Source of the DNA: Formicarius rufipectus
Lineage: Eukaryota; Chordata; Aves; Passeriformes; Formicariidae
NCBI GenBank assembly: GCA_013399695.1
Contig: VXAU01001325.1
Location: forward strand, 505,135 to 569,134
Direction of reading: 5' to 3'
DNA length: 64,000 nt
Positions 1-14,060 of this stretch are shown piece after piece; position 1 is the stretch's first letter, and each line of letters starts with the position of its first letter. Position numbers and translations under genes: made by a program. Under the pieces are notes generated by a model, which did not search any database, had not been told where the DNA came from, and saw only the letters and a program-made list of their open reading frames with translations.

Positions 1-718
1 GACAGGTTTGGCAGAAAGTATGAATGTTTAGTCCTGGGTCTGAGATCACAGGTAAAACTACTATTTTGTGTAACAGCATTAATTATATGTGCTATCAAAA
101 TCTCATTTATAGGACTCTCAGTCATAAAACCAACTCACAAGTTATTTCCTATTAATCCAGTTCTCAGTGTCTGGGCTGTCAGTGAACATAGGCAGGAAAT
201 AAATCACCTAAACAGTCCGTGTGGAATGAGTTGAAGAATAAAAGCATGCAACAATAAAAATAGTAGTCTAAAGATCTCAGCAAAAGAACAAGATTTAAGA
301 GTACAGTTAGTTGATGGTTACTTAGACAAAACCCAGTAAATTAGCAACCATAAATAACAGAACAGTTACTGGCTTTGTAATAATGTCCTGTAACACAATT
401 TCAGAGGCAATGGTTTGCTATTATTACCTCCAATGACCAGACTCTATAAAGAAAAAACTCTGAAAAGCAGACTATACCTATAAATTTAATGAAGCACATT
501 GAGTCTACAAACACACATCGGAAATGCAAATTGCCATTTCATGTATAGTAAAACAAGGAAAACAGAGGACACTCAAGGCAAAAGAGTGAATCCAAAGCTA
601 AAACCTAAGAGACTGAAGCTTATTATGGCTCTCCTTCTTACCTGTCTCACGGACACCACATGTTGCCACCTGAGCTTGGAGATAATGCTAATTAACACAC
701 AGAAGCTCATTTATTCCT
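1..718. other. AT-rich sequence, no gene seen
   Basis: I see no repeat family, RNA gene or credible coding frame here. A 73-codon frame at 499-720 (+) has no recognisable domain and is the length expected by chance in AT-rich DNA. Confidence 0.6.
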
Positions 719-751
719 AGAGGTCTTTTCCAACCTAAATTATTCTATGAT
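719..751 (+). mobile_element. CR1 LINE 3'-terminal relic
   Basis: The run 'agaggtcttttccaacc' followed by 'attctatga' matches the last bases of CR1 non-LTR retrotransposons, whose 3' ends carry 'aggtcccttccaaccc' and then ATTCTRTG-type units. Only about 33 bp are recognisable. The upstream sequence is not clearly CR1, so this is a very strongly 5'-truncated or eroded copy in sense orientation, followed by a T run. Confidence 0.55.
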
Positions 752-3700
752 TTTTTTTTTTCTGGAGCTTACCAGTTAAATTTCATTCTTGAAGGTGGGC
801 CTGTACGTGCACATATGTGTGTGGTAAGCTTTCATATGTTTTGCTGTCCTCAGAGGATTTTAGGTATTGCAGGTCCTAGTTGCAGATTCTTCACCCTTTA
901 ACTCACGCTGTGCCAGCCATTATTTTTTCTGCTAGGAGTTTCCACCTTGTGGTGCCCACAAATGGCTACATCTTTCACAGCAGGTTTGACAACCTTCCAA
1001 AATCAAGATTTTTTCTTCCAAAAGAATTTAGCATCTCCCTGGATTGGAGATGTGGCTAGAAAAATGGGTCATATTAACCCTTCCAGATGTTTTCAGTTCA
1101 GAGGCTCACTTGATGGCTTATAAGAAGCCTCAGTTTCTTTTTTTTTCTTTTTTTTTCTTTTTTTTTTAATGATGTATGAAGCTCCCTGCCTTGATTTATG
1201 TGATAAAGTGATACTGTCTATGATGGCTATTTGAGTGAAACACTCCTGTATATCAGCTGAGGTGGCTCAAAGCATGGAGCCACGTTCTGAGAAGCAGATG
1301 GGGCATGAGGGCTGTAGGAAATGCACCCTGTCCTGGGGATGCTGAGCAGTGCTATACTGCCAGTTCTGCTCTGGGATCTGACCATGTCAGGTGTGTAGAG
1401 TGAGGGGGTCTGTGCCTGGGAAAAAAGGCTGCAATCTATCCCAGGAAACACCAGGTGTTTCACAACTGAAAGAGAGGCCTGAAAGAGGAGATGGGAAGAA
1501 AAAGATCTGCTCCCATGGAGAAGATCTTGCTCTTCAAGAAAACCTTACAGGAAGTTACAACTCAGAGAAACTACAGATCCAGCAGCACCTTGCAAGGTCT
1601 TACCTGACAGACTGATGCACTTACCAAGACTGATTTTCTGGGCCATGCTTCTCCCTTAATATGTTTTAGTCAATGTTTCAAAACATGGCTATCATCCTCT
1701 AGGTACATTCAGTAATGGTGATGTCTCACTGAAATGTGCTGATGATCTCACTTGGTAACCACAGATCATACAGCAGGAGAGCTGCCCAAGTTGAGCTTCC
1801 CTAGGTTTAAATGGAATCCTATGGAATAAGGAAACAGTTGATGTAAAATAGCTATGTGCCTTTCCCTCTGCATTTGAGACATTACATAAACAGATGGTTT
1901 CAATAGGGATAATGTAGTAGTTCTGGATGTATTTACCAGTGTCCTTTACTGGCAAGGAGTGCATGTTTATACTATGTGCATGTGATCCCCAGAATGGCAA
2001 AGTTGTGTCCTCTTTATAGAAATCATGGAATCTCTGACAAATTGTCAGAGACATCCTGCTGTTTAAATCCTCTTCTTCATCTGTGCACACAAGTTTCAAG
2101 ACGGTGATGCTGTTCAATGGCATAAACACTTCTGTTTGTTTTACAGAGCCTGTGACAGCACAGGATCTAATTTTTTTTTTCCTTATGAAAGTCAAAGAAA
2201 ACCCCAAACTTTCTTTCAGCTCTACAGTAAATTGTTCCTTAGCTGCCAAGAAGTTCAGAATATATGCCTGAACATTTATGAGAAAATGCTGTATTATAAT
2301 TATATACATTCCTGAGTAAGAGCAGACTAACACAGATACCAGAAGCTTATCATTGCATTATTCTACTGTATAAGAATTTTTTAATTTTTTTGTGTTTGGT
2401 TTTTTTTTTTTGCTGATGGTGTAGGGAAAATGAAAGTCAGATGACAAGTTATCAGTTTAGTCAAGAGATGATTTCCCATAACCTTTTATTTAAATATTTC
2501 ATTTGATGTAAGGAAATTATTAATTGTTCTTTAAGTAATGAACTTTGACATTAATAGCTCCTTAAAAACCTTTCATTTTCCAAGAAAATATGTTCATGCT
2601 CTGAGCTAACAGAAAACAACAAAATAATTATGCAGAATCATGATTCAAACATTTCTGATTGCTTAATTTTTAATTCGCTTTTAAAGTTGTCAAACTAAAT
2701 AATTTGTACAAAGAAATAGGTAACTTCACAGAACTTTACAGACAGCTGACATAGGTGGCTAATCATTTCAATAAGATGGTTGTTCAACTAATTTTGAAGG
2801 CAGCTTGTAATGATGCATGAATAATACCTGCTCTAGAGGTTGGTTTTGAATGGCAGGAATACAGCAGGTGTTTTTGTACCAGGCTAAAAGTGGTTTTTCT
2901 GCTTCCCTGCCTTCAGCAACCTCCACCGTTCTCTGTGAACAGGCCATGCAAAGTGGGAATTGAGAGGAAAGAGGGAGGAGAAAGGAAGGTTTTTCCTGCT
3001 CTCACATATTCCCTTTTGCCCTGACTGCATGACACCTTGGCACATGCAGCAGCTCTTTCCCAGACTATGACTCAACTATATTTCCATTTAAAAATGCAGA
3101 TAGATGGGAAATTGCATCATGGAACCCAAGGGGCAACCTCAGGCTCTTGAGAGCAGCAAGTTTATGTCTTGGAGTGAGACCAACTAGTTTTCTAAGTGAG
3201 TGTCTGCTTTCCTGGAGGCCCAGGTCTTGACTAGAACAAACCTATAAACATTTTAAGCAATAGAGAAAAATCTGTACATTTAGGTGTGAATGTAACTTCA
3301 TTTCAATTTTTCACCAGTATTTGAGAGAATGGGAAGTCCTGAGAGGTCACTTTGCTGACAAACCGTGAGAAGAAAATGGGCAACCTTGCTGGTTAATCCC
3401 CTCCCCCTCCCAAGGGAATTCTTACAGACTATGACATCATAACTATATACTCTTAACCCTGCTGGAGAGCATGTTCAGAATCTGAGTTGAGAGGACTTAC
3501 TTTTGGTTATTTGATTTGGCAATATTTGTATTCTACAGGACACACAGAAAAAATACATCTGCTCTTATTTTGTTGCCTTTTTTTGTTGTTGTTGGGATAT
3601 GTGGCTGTGTGTGAAGTAATCCTTGTACATTTTCACTTAAGCACAGGGCTTCAAAAAGCATTCTCCATCTTAAAATTCGTCGTAGTGCTTGTGATTTTTT

Positions 3701-5964
3701 TTTTAAAACGAAAGCACTCTGTGACAATGTGGGTGGTTGTTTATGTCATAATCCTGTCATGCACTTGGGTGCCCAGACTGCAAAGAATCTCTTAATTTTC
3801 AAGCAGTGGAATTTCTTTACCTGAATGAAAAGAAGGAAGATGCCACCCAAGTAGGCCGAGAGGAAAAGGCCAGCAAACCTCTCCTTTTAACTCAAACTCG
3901 CCTCTTGACGAGCCATTTGATTTTCAGTTGTATCTTATTGTTGTGGTGTTTCTGTCCCAGAATGTGGAATGCTGTGCTGTTGTTAAAAACATGTTAGCAG
4001 AAGCCAGCATCTGATGGTACAGGGGAAGCAGTAAGCGGAGCAGGCTATCAAAGTGCACTCTGAAATACAAAATGTGCTATGGAGAGTACATGTGTTTGAA
4101 TATGTGATCCTAGTGTGTCTTCTGTGCTGCTAGTTTGGGAAGTAAGAAATTCTGGTTGAGGGGAGACTGGCTTTGACTGCTACTGAGTGAGTTGATCCAG
4201 ATGAGTGAAAATATTTTGCTGATAAGATTTAGCATGCATGACAACAGTATGACAAACTCTCTGTAAAAAGAAAGCCTGAAAAGATAGCTTATAGTATCAG
4301 CCTACAAACTCTTTTTTTGATTAAAGCCAAGAAAAGAGTTGTATGTATATTCCAGAAGAACTGTATCTTCTCTGGGGCTTGACTATGAGAAATCCAAGCT
4401 ATTGAAGTTGGAAAAATGTCTTTTAGCATTTCTGCTTCAATAGTAAAGGAAGGCTGAAATCTCTGTGATGGCTGTGTAGGTGGATATTTCTCTGTCAGAT
4501 GGATAGGGTGGTAGATTTCAAAGGAAATGTTGCTAAGCGTTAAATATAATTTAGATATTCTTTTTTCTACTCCATTAGCTCTGAGAGTCAGGACTAGCTC
4601 TCAAAATCCATGGGACAGGTAGTTTTAATAGGTGCTAGTCTCTTTTGGTGGTCAGTTAAAGTTTCTCTAAGTCAAATAGAGTAGCTTGCTTAGTCATCTA
4701 GCAGATAAGAGTCTCAAAGATTTACTGTTTAGTTTGCTAAGATGGAAGCTCTTTATATTTACTTCAGTGAGAAATGAATCCAATGGACTAACTGACAAGG
4801 TTGTGCAGATTTATCCAAATTGAAGGAGTTTAAACAAAATTCTGTAGTGTGACATTGTGCAATTTCTTGCAGATACACCACTGTGCTTCTTTGTGTCAGT
4901 TTTGCATTGATATTTTTCTTGAATGCAGACGGACAGACCTTGCAGTAAAATATCTGTCATGGCTGATTCTTTTCTATATCTTGCTTTATTATGCTCCCAA
5001 AATCCTTAGATAAAGACAGATGCTGATTTCACAGAGCTGGGGAGTTGTTGGGTACTTACAGTCTGTGTATCTCTCCAAAGTATGATCAGATTGCTGAAGT
5101 TAAATTAGTTCTGTAATAGATACTCCCCATTAAAAAAAATATTATTCTGAGCAACAAGTCAAATAATCTTTCTTATGTTTTGCTGTTTGTGCGCAGCTGA
5201 AGTCCCATGTGCCATTTTAACATGCATCTGTAAGTCTCAAATATTCTGATGGAGTCAAGCTGGAGCATGATGGAATGTCATTAAAAAGCGAGTTTTCATT
5301 TCACTGCTGAGTCAAATCTATTCACTTCTGAATAGTCCTCATGGACATAAAGCAGCATGGAATGTGACAGGCAAACCTGAAGCAGCAGCAAAACACAACC
5401 TTAATGACAAATGTGGAATTGCAAACCACTGGAATATAGTGCCAAATTGTGGTTTAAGTTGCATTGTGACAGAACACTGTGAGGCGGGATAATATTGCCA
5501 AACATTAACAACAGTCAATTCCTATGTGAGGAATTAAAAATTATGTTGAGAAATTATTTGCATCTGTAAAACATTGTCTATATTAATATGACATTTTTTC
5601 TTTCAGATGCAGTATGGCAGTATTTTCACTTAAAAGTTAAACTAATCTTTCAACACATGAACTGTGTGTTGTCATCTGTTTTATTAGACATAAGGAGACA
5701 AAACTGAATGTAAAAATTTTCATTCACTTACCAATCTTGCAATCTTTTTTTTTTTTGACTGCAACCTGCATATTTTAATGTCCAAGAAATTAGCAGATAT
5801 TACATATTGCTTTAAACAGTGAGCTCAAGTTTGGGAACTAGATATAATTCTTCACTGACATGACCATAATGGGCAGAATAAATAGTCTTACAATTTTTTC
5901 ATTGATCACAGCTTGGCCATTTAATTTGAATTGAAAATATGTCTAATTGATCCAGAAATTAACA
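752..5964. other. Gene-free AT-rich stretch
   Basis: This holds T-rich low-complexity runs (for example 1134-1167 and around 2170 and 2401). The longest frame is 213 codons on the minus strand at 1692-2333; it has no domain, signal peptide or motif I recognise and I do not call it a gene. No known repeat family is recognisable by eye. Confidence 0.5.
1134..1167. repeat. T-rich low-complexity run
   Basis: Runs of T interrupted by single C residues at near-regular spacing, of the pattern T8-9 C. It is simple low-complexity sequence with no associated element identified. Confidence 0.9.
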
Positions 5965-6865
5965 TTCATTAATGACATAGATGAAGAGCAAATGCAGATG
6001 ACACGAGGCTGAGTGGTGCAGTTGACACACCTGGGGGATGGGATGCCATTCAGAGGGACCTGGACAAGCTCTAGAAGTGGGCCAATGGGAATCTCATGAG
6101 ATTGAACAAGATCAAGTGCAAAGTTCTGCTCCTGGGTTGGGGCAACCTCTGGTATCAGTACGGGGATGAACAGATGAAGGGCAGCCCAGCCAAGAAGGAC
6201 TTCGGGGTGCTGGTGGATGAGAGACTGCACATGACTAAGCAATGTGTGTTCACAGCCCAAGGAGCTGAATGTTGTCCTGGGCTGCATCAAAAGCAGTGTG
6301 GCCAGCAGGCTGAAGGAGAAGATCCTCCCCCTTTACTCTGCTTTTGTGAGACCCCACCTGGAGTACTGTGTCCCTCTCTGGGGACCTCAGGACAGGAAGC
6401 ACATTGAGATGTTGGAGAGAGTGCAGAGGAGGCCACCAAAATGACTAGAGGGATGGAGCACCTCTCCTACAAGGAATGGTTGAGAGAATTGGGTTTGTTC
6501 ATCCTGGAGAAGAGAAGGCTTTGGGTAACCTAATTGCAGCCTTGCAATATCTGAAGGGAGCCTACAAGAAAGATGAGGAGAGACTTTTTACAAATCATGT
6601 AATGACAGGACAAGAGGGAATTGATTCAAACTAGAAGAGAGTAGGTTTAGATTAGATATTAGGAGGAAGTTCTTTGCCGTGTGGGTGGTTGCTGTGAGTT
6701 TGCCTAGAAACATGGATGTTCCATCCCTGGAGGAGTTCAAGGCCAGGTTGGATGAAGTTCTGAGCAACCTGGTCCAGTGAAAGGTGTCCCTACCCATGAC
6801 AGAGGGGTTGGAACTGAATGATCTTTAAGGTCTCTTCCAACCAAAATCATTCTAGGATTCTGTGA
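5965..6865 (+). mobile_element. 5'-truncated CR1 LINE (ORF2 C-terminus and 3' UTR)
   Basis: This is a CR1 non-LTR retrotransposon fragment in sense orientation. It begins inside the reverse transcriptase near the conserved FADD region and runs through the ORF2 C-terminal part to the 3' end. In the forward frame at 6244-6444 the CR1 C-terminal block is clear: 'FVRPHLEYCVPLWGPQ' followed by 'ERVQRR'. The RT end is damaged: sequence between 'gatgaagagc' and 'gcagatgacac' is missing relative to other CR1 copies, and the C-terminal part is split over two frames (6096-6407 and 6244-6444). The 3' end has 'ggtctcttccaacc' and a terminal 'tctaggattctgtga'. It is closely similar to the 3' half of the CR1 at 50440-52289, so probably the same subfamily. 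It encodes no functional protein. Confidence 0.93.
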
Positions 6866-9800
6866 ATAAAGTATTCAAATATACTAACAGAATAATTGGA
6901 AGAGATAACATAACTGTAAGAGAGGAAGAAAAATTCCTGAAGAAAGTAACATTGGACAAGACTAGGTACTACTGTGAGAACACCTAGTTATATGGTGCAA
7001 TAGTAAAGGAAATTTGAGTGGACTTTGGGAGATAAAGTTTGTAAAGATTCCTTTTCATTTAGGAACACCTCATGAGTAAAGGGGAAGAGAAAGAAGACAA
7101 AGAGGCATGCCCCAAAAGCTACAAAAGATCAAGGGAGATAAGTAAGAAGAAGGAAAGCAGATAAATAACCTTTGACAGCGATTTAAAAAAAAAAAAAAAA
7201 AAGCATTAGGGGACAGATGACTGGGCCACAGTGGTAAGCATTTGGAAAAATGATGTGCTGGGAGACCTGGAAAGTGTTAAGATCACAAGGAAGAAAAGTG
7301 AGAAAGCATTAAACTCATAATGAGGGAATGAATTTTGAAAACAAGATGGATAACAATATCAGGGTTTGGTGCAGAAATGGGAAGCCATAGACAGAAAACA
7401 GGAGTAAACCAAGCAGCTTTCTGAGGCAACAGTGATACATTTGCAAGGCAACTTAAAACATGGGATTAAGCACAGTACACAGAATCACCCATAAAGTAGC
7501 AGCAAATGTGGTGGTTGAAACTCCAATAAAGTAACAAGATGGTATTGATGAAGAGGTGACAAGACAAGAAGTCATAATCTGTGATTCTCATCTTCAAGGA
7601 TTCTATTGCAGTAAGGCAAATAAAGCATCTCAAGGGTCATGAAATGAGGAAATCAGGCCTTAAGCACCCATAGAGAGTAGCAGATTATAGCAGACCATTT
7701 GGGACATTTACTTTGCTTGTAAAAAGGAGAGGTTCTTTTAGTGTAGTGAATGCCTTGCCTACACTAAGCAGTATTATTAGTCTCTTGACTCTTGTGGCTC
7801 TTTTGATAAGTTAAAAAGTTTATTTTAAAATTACTATTATTTACTTCAAATGACCGTGTATTCTGGCTTTGCCTTTAGATGACTCGGACACTTTCAGCCT
7901 GACTTAAGTACAAAATTATTTTTTTTACTGCTTTTGTGTATGAATCTTTATTGAGTTGCTTCATGACTCCCTACAGCAGTGATTGTAATGAAAGTCATAT
8001 CTACACAACAATTACCTTTATTGCAGGGGAAAAAGAGGTTTAAAATTTTTAATTCTCCATTCTAAGAAGCATTACATGGTTGGTTGTATTTCTTTGTAGT
8101 GAAATGCTATTTTCAGTTGCAGATTATATATCCCAAATGTCACATAATTTTTAATTTCTGTAATTAGTGCTGCTAAAGATGTTTAAAAGACAAAGGTTGT
8201 GGCATTCGTGTTTAGTATTATAATATTGTGTTTACTGTAGAATAAATACTTTGAAAAATATTTAGCCTTGGTGTAAATGAGTCCTAATACACTGTTCTGT
8301 TGACTCTTGAATGAATTTAGGTTTGCTTAGACAATAGCTTAATTTGGTCTATTGATATAAATTTTGTTATGGAGTGAAATACACATGAATCAGAAAAATC
8401 AAGCCATAAGTATGTCAACCTTCACTGGGTGCAGTGGTATCCAGAATATTGTTGTGGTAGTGGGTATATAATTAGCACTTAGCTCATCTAAACTGACACT
8501 GCAAGAGACCAACGTATTATATAGCATGAAGCCAATGGATGTAATAAAGGATCAAGTTTAGGTAAAAATACTGACTTTACTATTGAGATATTTACAACAT
8601 TGCCAAACTCAAATGCTCAGAACAACTGTTTTGAATTTGACTTGAAATACACACTGTATTTCTAAATATATATAGGATTCAGTGAGATTTGGTTTTTCTT
8701 AGTTTTGTGCAACTATTACAGACTTAAAACTCCATCAAAGAAGACAAGATTCTTATAGAAACTCAGGAATCTCAGGGTAAGGAGTTAAGTTGAATAGTGA
8801 AATGTTGAAACTTTTGCATAAAATCTTTAAACTTTCAGCACCACTTGTGAGAGAGATTGTTTTCCATTTATGCATTCCACTTTTTAAAGTGTAATGATAC
8901 CAACTTCAAGGCTGATATTAAAACCCCTTCAAGTAGGGACCTGCTGTGTCAAAAAATCAAATAACCTCTGAACACAGCTGAGGGTAAAATTAGTCTGGGC
9001 AATGGTAGTCAGTGGAATCATATTCATGCTTGATGACTTGATTGGACAGTCAAGGCAGTATGAATTATGATATGTTATATGCATGGGATTAGCTCTATTT
9101 TCTTTTTATTTTACCATCTCTTCAAATTAAAGCTGTGCAACTTCCCTTTTTCATGTCACTTGTTCTTCTCAAGCCCAAAGAAAAGAGACTTAATCTAATG
9201 ACACATATACTAAGAGCACATAGTGAAAGAAAAACTAAACAGTCAGCATTAATATTACTGATTCACAAACTTCTCTTCTCTGACCCTTGCTGTATCTCAT
9301 GGAAATCTCTGTGAATGATTCTGGTTAACGAAATATTTAGAAATCACATTACAAGAAATTGCCAGGAGGGTGGGATGTACTCAATATTTAGTTCTCATTT
9401 TCAGTAAATTTACATTTTATCATAGTGCCCACAATTGTAGTAGGGCTCTGAGTGTGATGTAACCACAAGGAAATCCGCAGAGGCATGCAGTGAGCTTTTG
9501 TTGATTTTTTTTTTTTTAATTGAGCTTTTTCTTACTGAACAAATATTTGAAAACCATGCTGAGTTCATTATATGTTTTAGTAAACATGTTTCAGTCCAAG
9601 AAGAAAAACATAAAAATACATGTTCACGTTCCTGTTAAATAACATAACCAGAAGTTGGAGGCAGGGGTGGAGATGTAGAGTGAGTATGGACAACAGTTTT
9701 TGACAATGGAGCAGAACAGGGAAAGCCCAAGAAAATTGCATGTTTTTTACCACGAGATATGTTATGTAGCTTCACTAGCCACAAGATCCTAAAGGATAAG

Positions 9801-12800
9801 AGACTCCACACTTGATCACCTTCCTCTCACCTCAGTAAGGAATTATGCCCAAGCAGAATCTACCTCACCAAGCTAAAAGCCATGGGCATGTAAATGTGCA
9901 CAGTTTCTCTAGGATGCCATCACTGTAAAGTGTTGCAAGCAGAACTTGAGATTGCTAGTACTGAATTACAGACTTTACTACTGTGAGGAAGATGATAATT
10001 TAATTGGTGTTACAACTGTAAGTTCTTCTCTGATATGGCTTCTAGACAGATGAAGGACAAAGGGATAATATATCTACTATACATTTATATTATTAATAAG
10101 TAAATAAATAAAAAAACCAGAGAGTTTATTCAGAGATTCTTTTCTTAGGAGAGACACAAAAAGAACTATTCATTGCTCTTCCCTGGAGGACAAGTGCTAC
10201 TAGGGGGAGATCACTGAAGAAACACTTCTGGAGGGTATGTGGTTTTAACTCTTGAGGAAAGACATTGAAGTTGTGATCAACAGAAGGGACTCTGAGATAG
10301 CAGCATTTTTATATTATGTCAGGGACTTTAACCAAAGAAGTCTTTAGCACAGGTCGTTCACTTCAGGAAGAGTCAGAAAACTCAGTCTTGTAAAGAGCTT
10401 AATAGACAGGCAGTAGCTTTAGAAAACCCTTTATTTGCTTCCTGTTCTTGGTGGTCATGAGGACACACTGACTGCTGGTGTCTCCAATGTTGTTGTAACT
10501 GTTTAATGGAGAAATAACACATTTTACTTTCCAGGTTAGCCAGTGTACCTCACAGGAGTAGATTTATATTTCAAAGCCCTTGCCAGACAGGGAAGGCAGC
10601 TTGCATTGGTACAAATGAAGATAGAGTAAAAATGCAATTTAGCTTTTCAATGTATTTTTAATGGAAAGAAAGAATTCTTTCTGCTTCATCATCTGCATAG
10701 TCAAAATCTGGATTTATTATGGCATTAAATATGAACCAGGATTTTTTGTTCAGCATTTTTTGACTACTATTTCCATTGTTCTTCAGAACAGAAGGCATCC
10801 TAAGTTTGTAAAACAATTTAAAAGATATATTAAAGACTGACTTTATGGGATAAGGAGACTACTATTTAGCATAGATGGGAAAAGGCAACTAATATAGATG
10901 TTCTTCATTTCATGTATATTTAAANCAAAAACATTCCCTTGGTCTGTTTATTAAAGATAAGGTCCTACATTTAAGAACCACACATTAAGAGCCAAATAAT
11001 CAGTCTTATTCTTCAAGAGCTGATTCAGTTATTTCTGATTTGGGAAACTATCAGATATATTTATCCACATTTGCTTGGCTGACTCTCAAGGAGAGGCTCA
11101 AGAAAGGAAGTGAAGAACACCAGTGATAAACTATTCCCAGGAACATTCTGAAGCTGGCAAGCTCTCAAAATTGTGTTTTACTGAGATTCAGATGAACTGT
11201 ACAGTCTTTGGAAAATGAGCTAAATGAATGCATTGTGTGCTGTGGTCCCTGACTTTAGGATGAAATGTGTACTAAATCTGCTGTCCTTTCTGTACCTGTT
11301 TGCTGGTAAGCTGTCACAGCATAAGATGACTCAAAACAAATCTATTAAATTAAAAGCCATACTTCTTCTAGAAGTATGAAAAGCACACTGTATCACTCAA
11401 GCATACTAGACTTGTTGAAATAGGCTGCTTCAGTGATGTCTATTTGCAAAACTCTGGTTTATCTTAGCTTCTAACTACATATTTCATAAATTTGTCTTCC
11501 TCCATATACTTAAATACTAGTCCCTTATTTCAGAAAAATTACCTCTTCACCTACAGAAATGTTCTTATGGCATGCTTAATTCATGATTTGCCACTAGGTG
11601 CCCACTAAGTGAGTAGAAATATGATACTAGGGAGAAATTCCTATGGCACTTACTACATGACAGACAAAAACTGAAACTAGCTTCATCTAAATGTTAGGTG
11701 TCATTTATAAGACCAGATCCACTTAAAGCAGCTGGTATGTTAGATGGTATGTTGCAATCAATTTTCAAATAGTCATATTTCATATATAAATGACCTTTTT
11801 TACTACATCAAGTCATTTATCCAAGTTAAATTTATAAAACTGAGAAGTCAGAAATGACCATGAATTAGTAGGTCAAACTTTCTATGCTGCTATTCAGCAA
11901 AGAGAAAGTTTTAAAACACTTCAGTAAGATAGACGTATTTCATTTACTGAGCTGTCAGTATGGAAATGATTACATTCAACAAAATACTGATCCTAATTGG
12001 TTGCACTTTCCCACAAATTTTACTTTTACTTTCCTGCAAATTTTATGCTGCTCTTGAGAAGTACCCAGTAGCTAAAGCAGTGGCATTTCAATAGGTCATT
12101 ACTGTATTGCTATGTTGTTTAGGATGTTGCAGGTAGGCACATATGAAAGAACTGCAGAATGACTGAGTATGATATAAACAGATAGATAAAAAGCAGAGGT
12201 GTCTTTGGCAACATGCAGCTCATGACATGATGAAAGACTAAAAGACTGGTCACTCATGAGGGTGATAAAATGCATGAATTTTATGAGATTTGACTGTTGA
12301 CTTTTCATGTTGAAAAAAAACCCAACCAAACAAAAAACCCTAATACTACTAACAGTATCTGTGGAATCTGTTGTATTTTGGAGTGTATTGGAATCATTAA
12401 AAAAACATAAAATGTCTCTTTTTTGATGTGTAGAAATTGACTTTCTATGTTTTGTTAGCTGTAGTATCCTCATGAAGAATCAAAAGTCTAGGCATGTCTG
12501 GTTCACACAAAAACGTCTGTGCATGTTTTGCCAATACACTCTGTGTCTCGAGCCCCCTCTTAAACCTATCAGGAGCTTGAATGCATATCCTGATCTGGGC
12601 TCTCTGAAGTCAAACTATGTCTCTGTTTCCATCTGGGGTTTCACCAGGAAGTGCTTCAAGTACCAAGCTGTAGGCTGATACCATGAGACTTGCAGACCTG
12701 AAAAATTCAGATAAGCCCAAACAAGCTTTGAACCTCCAAACCTTTTGAAGATTGCCTGTCATGAATTGTAACTCCACTGCTGTCTGCAGACACCACCAAA

Positions 12801-13756
12801 AGATGAATGGAAACAGATCTCTGTTTTGAAAAGCTCCTGTGGGTGGCTTGAGGACAAAAGGATACATACAACTATATATGGAAATATAATGCCTTTCTGA
12901 AAAGCATTCTGTCTTTGAGTATTTCCCTGTATCCATGACAATAGCAAAAGCTCACAAAATGAGTTTATTTCCTGCTCACCCCTGCATTTTCATTGTGTTG
13001 ATCCAATGCAGAGATGTGTTCTTTAAACATTCATTTCTCTATTTACACAGTCAAGCTGTTGTTGTTTACCACACTGACATTAAGTTGGTCAAGGGAAAAT
13101 CCAGCAGTAGCCAGAAGTTGCTGCAGTAGAAAGAAGCATAAATAACCTACAGGAATTGACAGGGACTTGATGTGGAGTCTGTGTGGAGCAGAGCATGCAC
13201 CTAGCCCATGAGCCTTTGCCAATTTTTCTTAAATCTGTGAGTAAAGTTGTGGAGTATCATGGGATCTGCTGTCCAGCATTAGATCACCATCCTATTTCTA
13301 ACAATGACAAATAGCAGATAATACAGGAAAGTATACAACAGATTGGGAACACTTGGGGTGTTTCTTCTTGCAAACCTTTCCAGATTTCAATAGTCTTTGA
13401 AAAAGGCTTTTCCTAAATTAAATGTTGCATAGACATTACAGAGGCATGTTTAAGCATCCTATAGACTTTCTTCATGAATTGTAGGTTCTAAAGTCTATTT
13501 CTAGGAGACAAAATCTTGTGGCAATAAATTCTGCAAAGTCTGAAATTGTCCACATTTATACATCATCTACAACTATTTATTTTCTGGATAAAAACAAAAG
13601 GGGGGTTACTCTTTTTTTAATTAGTTTTTTGTTTAAAGCTTTGTTTGCTGCCTTTTGTGTTATGAGAAACATTGAATGATCATTATCTGTCTTTCCCATG
13701 AATGTCACCATTTTACTGACCCAACATGGAAGAAAAGATTTCATTAAGATCTAAAC
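6866..13756. other. Gene-free AT-rich stretch
   Basis: No gene, RNA gene or recognisable dispersed repeat is seen. It contains a poly-A run at 7185-7202, a T run near 9508-9518 and one ambiguous base (n) at 10925. Short frames at 12099-12473 (-), 12472-12678 (+) and 12610-12936 (-) overlap one another on opposite strands and carry no recognisable domain. Confidence 0.5.
7185..7202. repeat. Poly-A run (18 A)
   Basis: An uninterrupted run of 18 A. It could be the tail of an eroded retroposed sequence, but the upstream sequence does not resemble any element I recognise. Confidence 0.9.
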
Positions 13757-14060
13757 AGCAACCTTCCAATACCTAAGATGAGGTCATCAGGAAGACAGAG
13801 CCAGGCTCTTCACAGTGGGAGGACAAGAGACGATGGACATATGTTGAAACAAGATATTGTTAGATGAGTCACGAAGAAAAACTTTTACACCATGAGAACA
13901 GTGAAGCAGTGTAAGAGGCTGCCCAGGGAGTCTATGCAGTTTCCATCTTTGGAGGTTTTTCCAGATCCAGCTATATAAACCCTGGAGGTCACCCTGTTTT
14001 AATGGATGGTTGGACTAGGGAGGTCGCGAGGTCTCTTCCAAGCTGAGTTTTTCTATGATC
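13757..14060 (+). mobile_element. Old CR1 LINE 3' end
   Basis: A diverged CR1 3' UTR fragment in sense orientation. Diagnostic pieces in order are 'ccttccaatacctaag', the 'gaggctgcccagggag' block, 'atggttggactaggg', 'gaggtctcttccaa' and the final 'ttctatgatc'. Spacing agrees with the CR1 3' end, but many substitutions and small indels separate it from the other copies here, so it is probably one of the older insertions in the window. No coding part remains. Confidence 0.85.

Noticed and set aside
1692..2333. 213-codon open frame on the minus strand, the longest in the window
   Set aside because: No recognisable domain, motif or signal peptide, no convincing splice signals, and an ordinary AT-rich setting. 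One frame of this size is possible by chance over 64 kb on six frames.
3487..3795. 102-codon plus frame rich in hydrophobic residues
   Set aside because: The hydrophobicity follows from T-rich DNA; no family or signal is recognisable.
6096..6444. Two overlapping plus frames of 103 and 66 codons
   Set aside because: Fragments of the CR1 ORF2 C-terminus split by a frameshift, covered by the CR1 annotation.
12610..12947. Overlapping minus frames of 108 and 62 codons
   Set aside because: No domain, overlap with plus frames, and no splice or promoter context.
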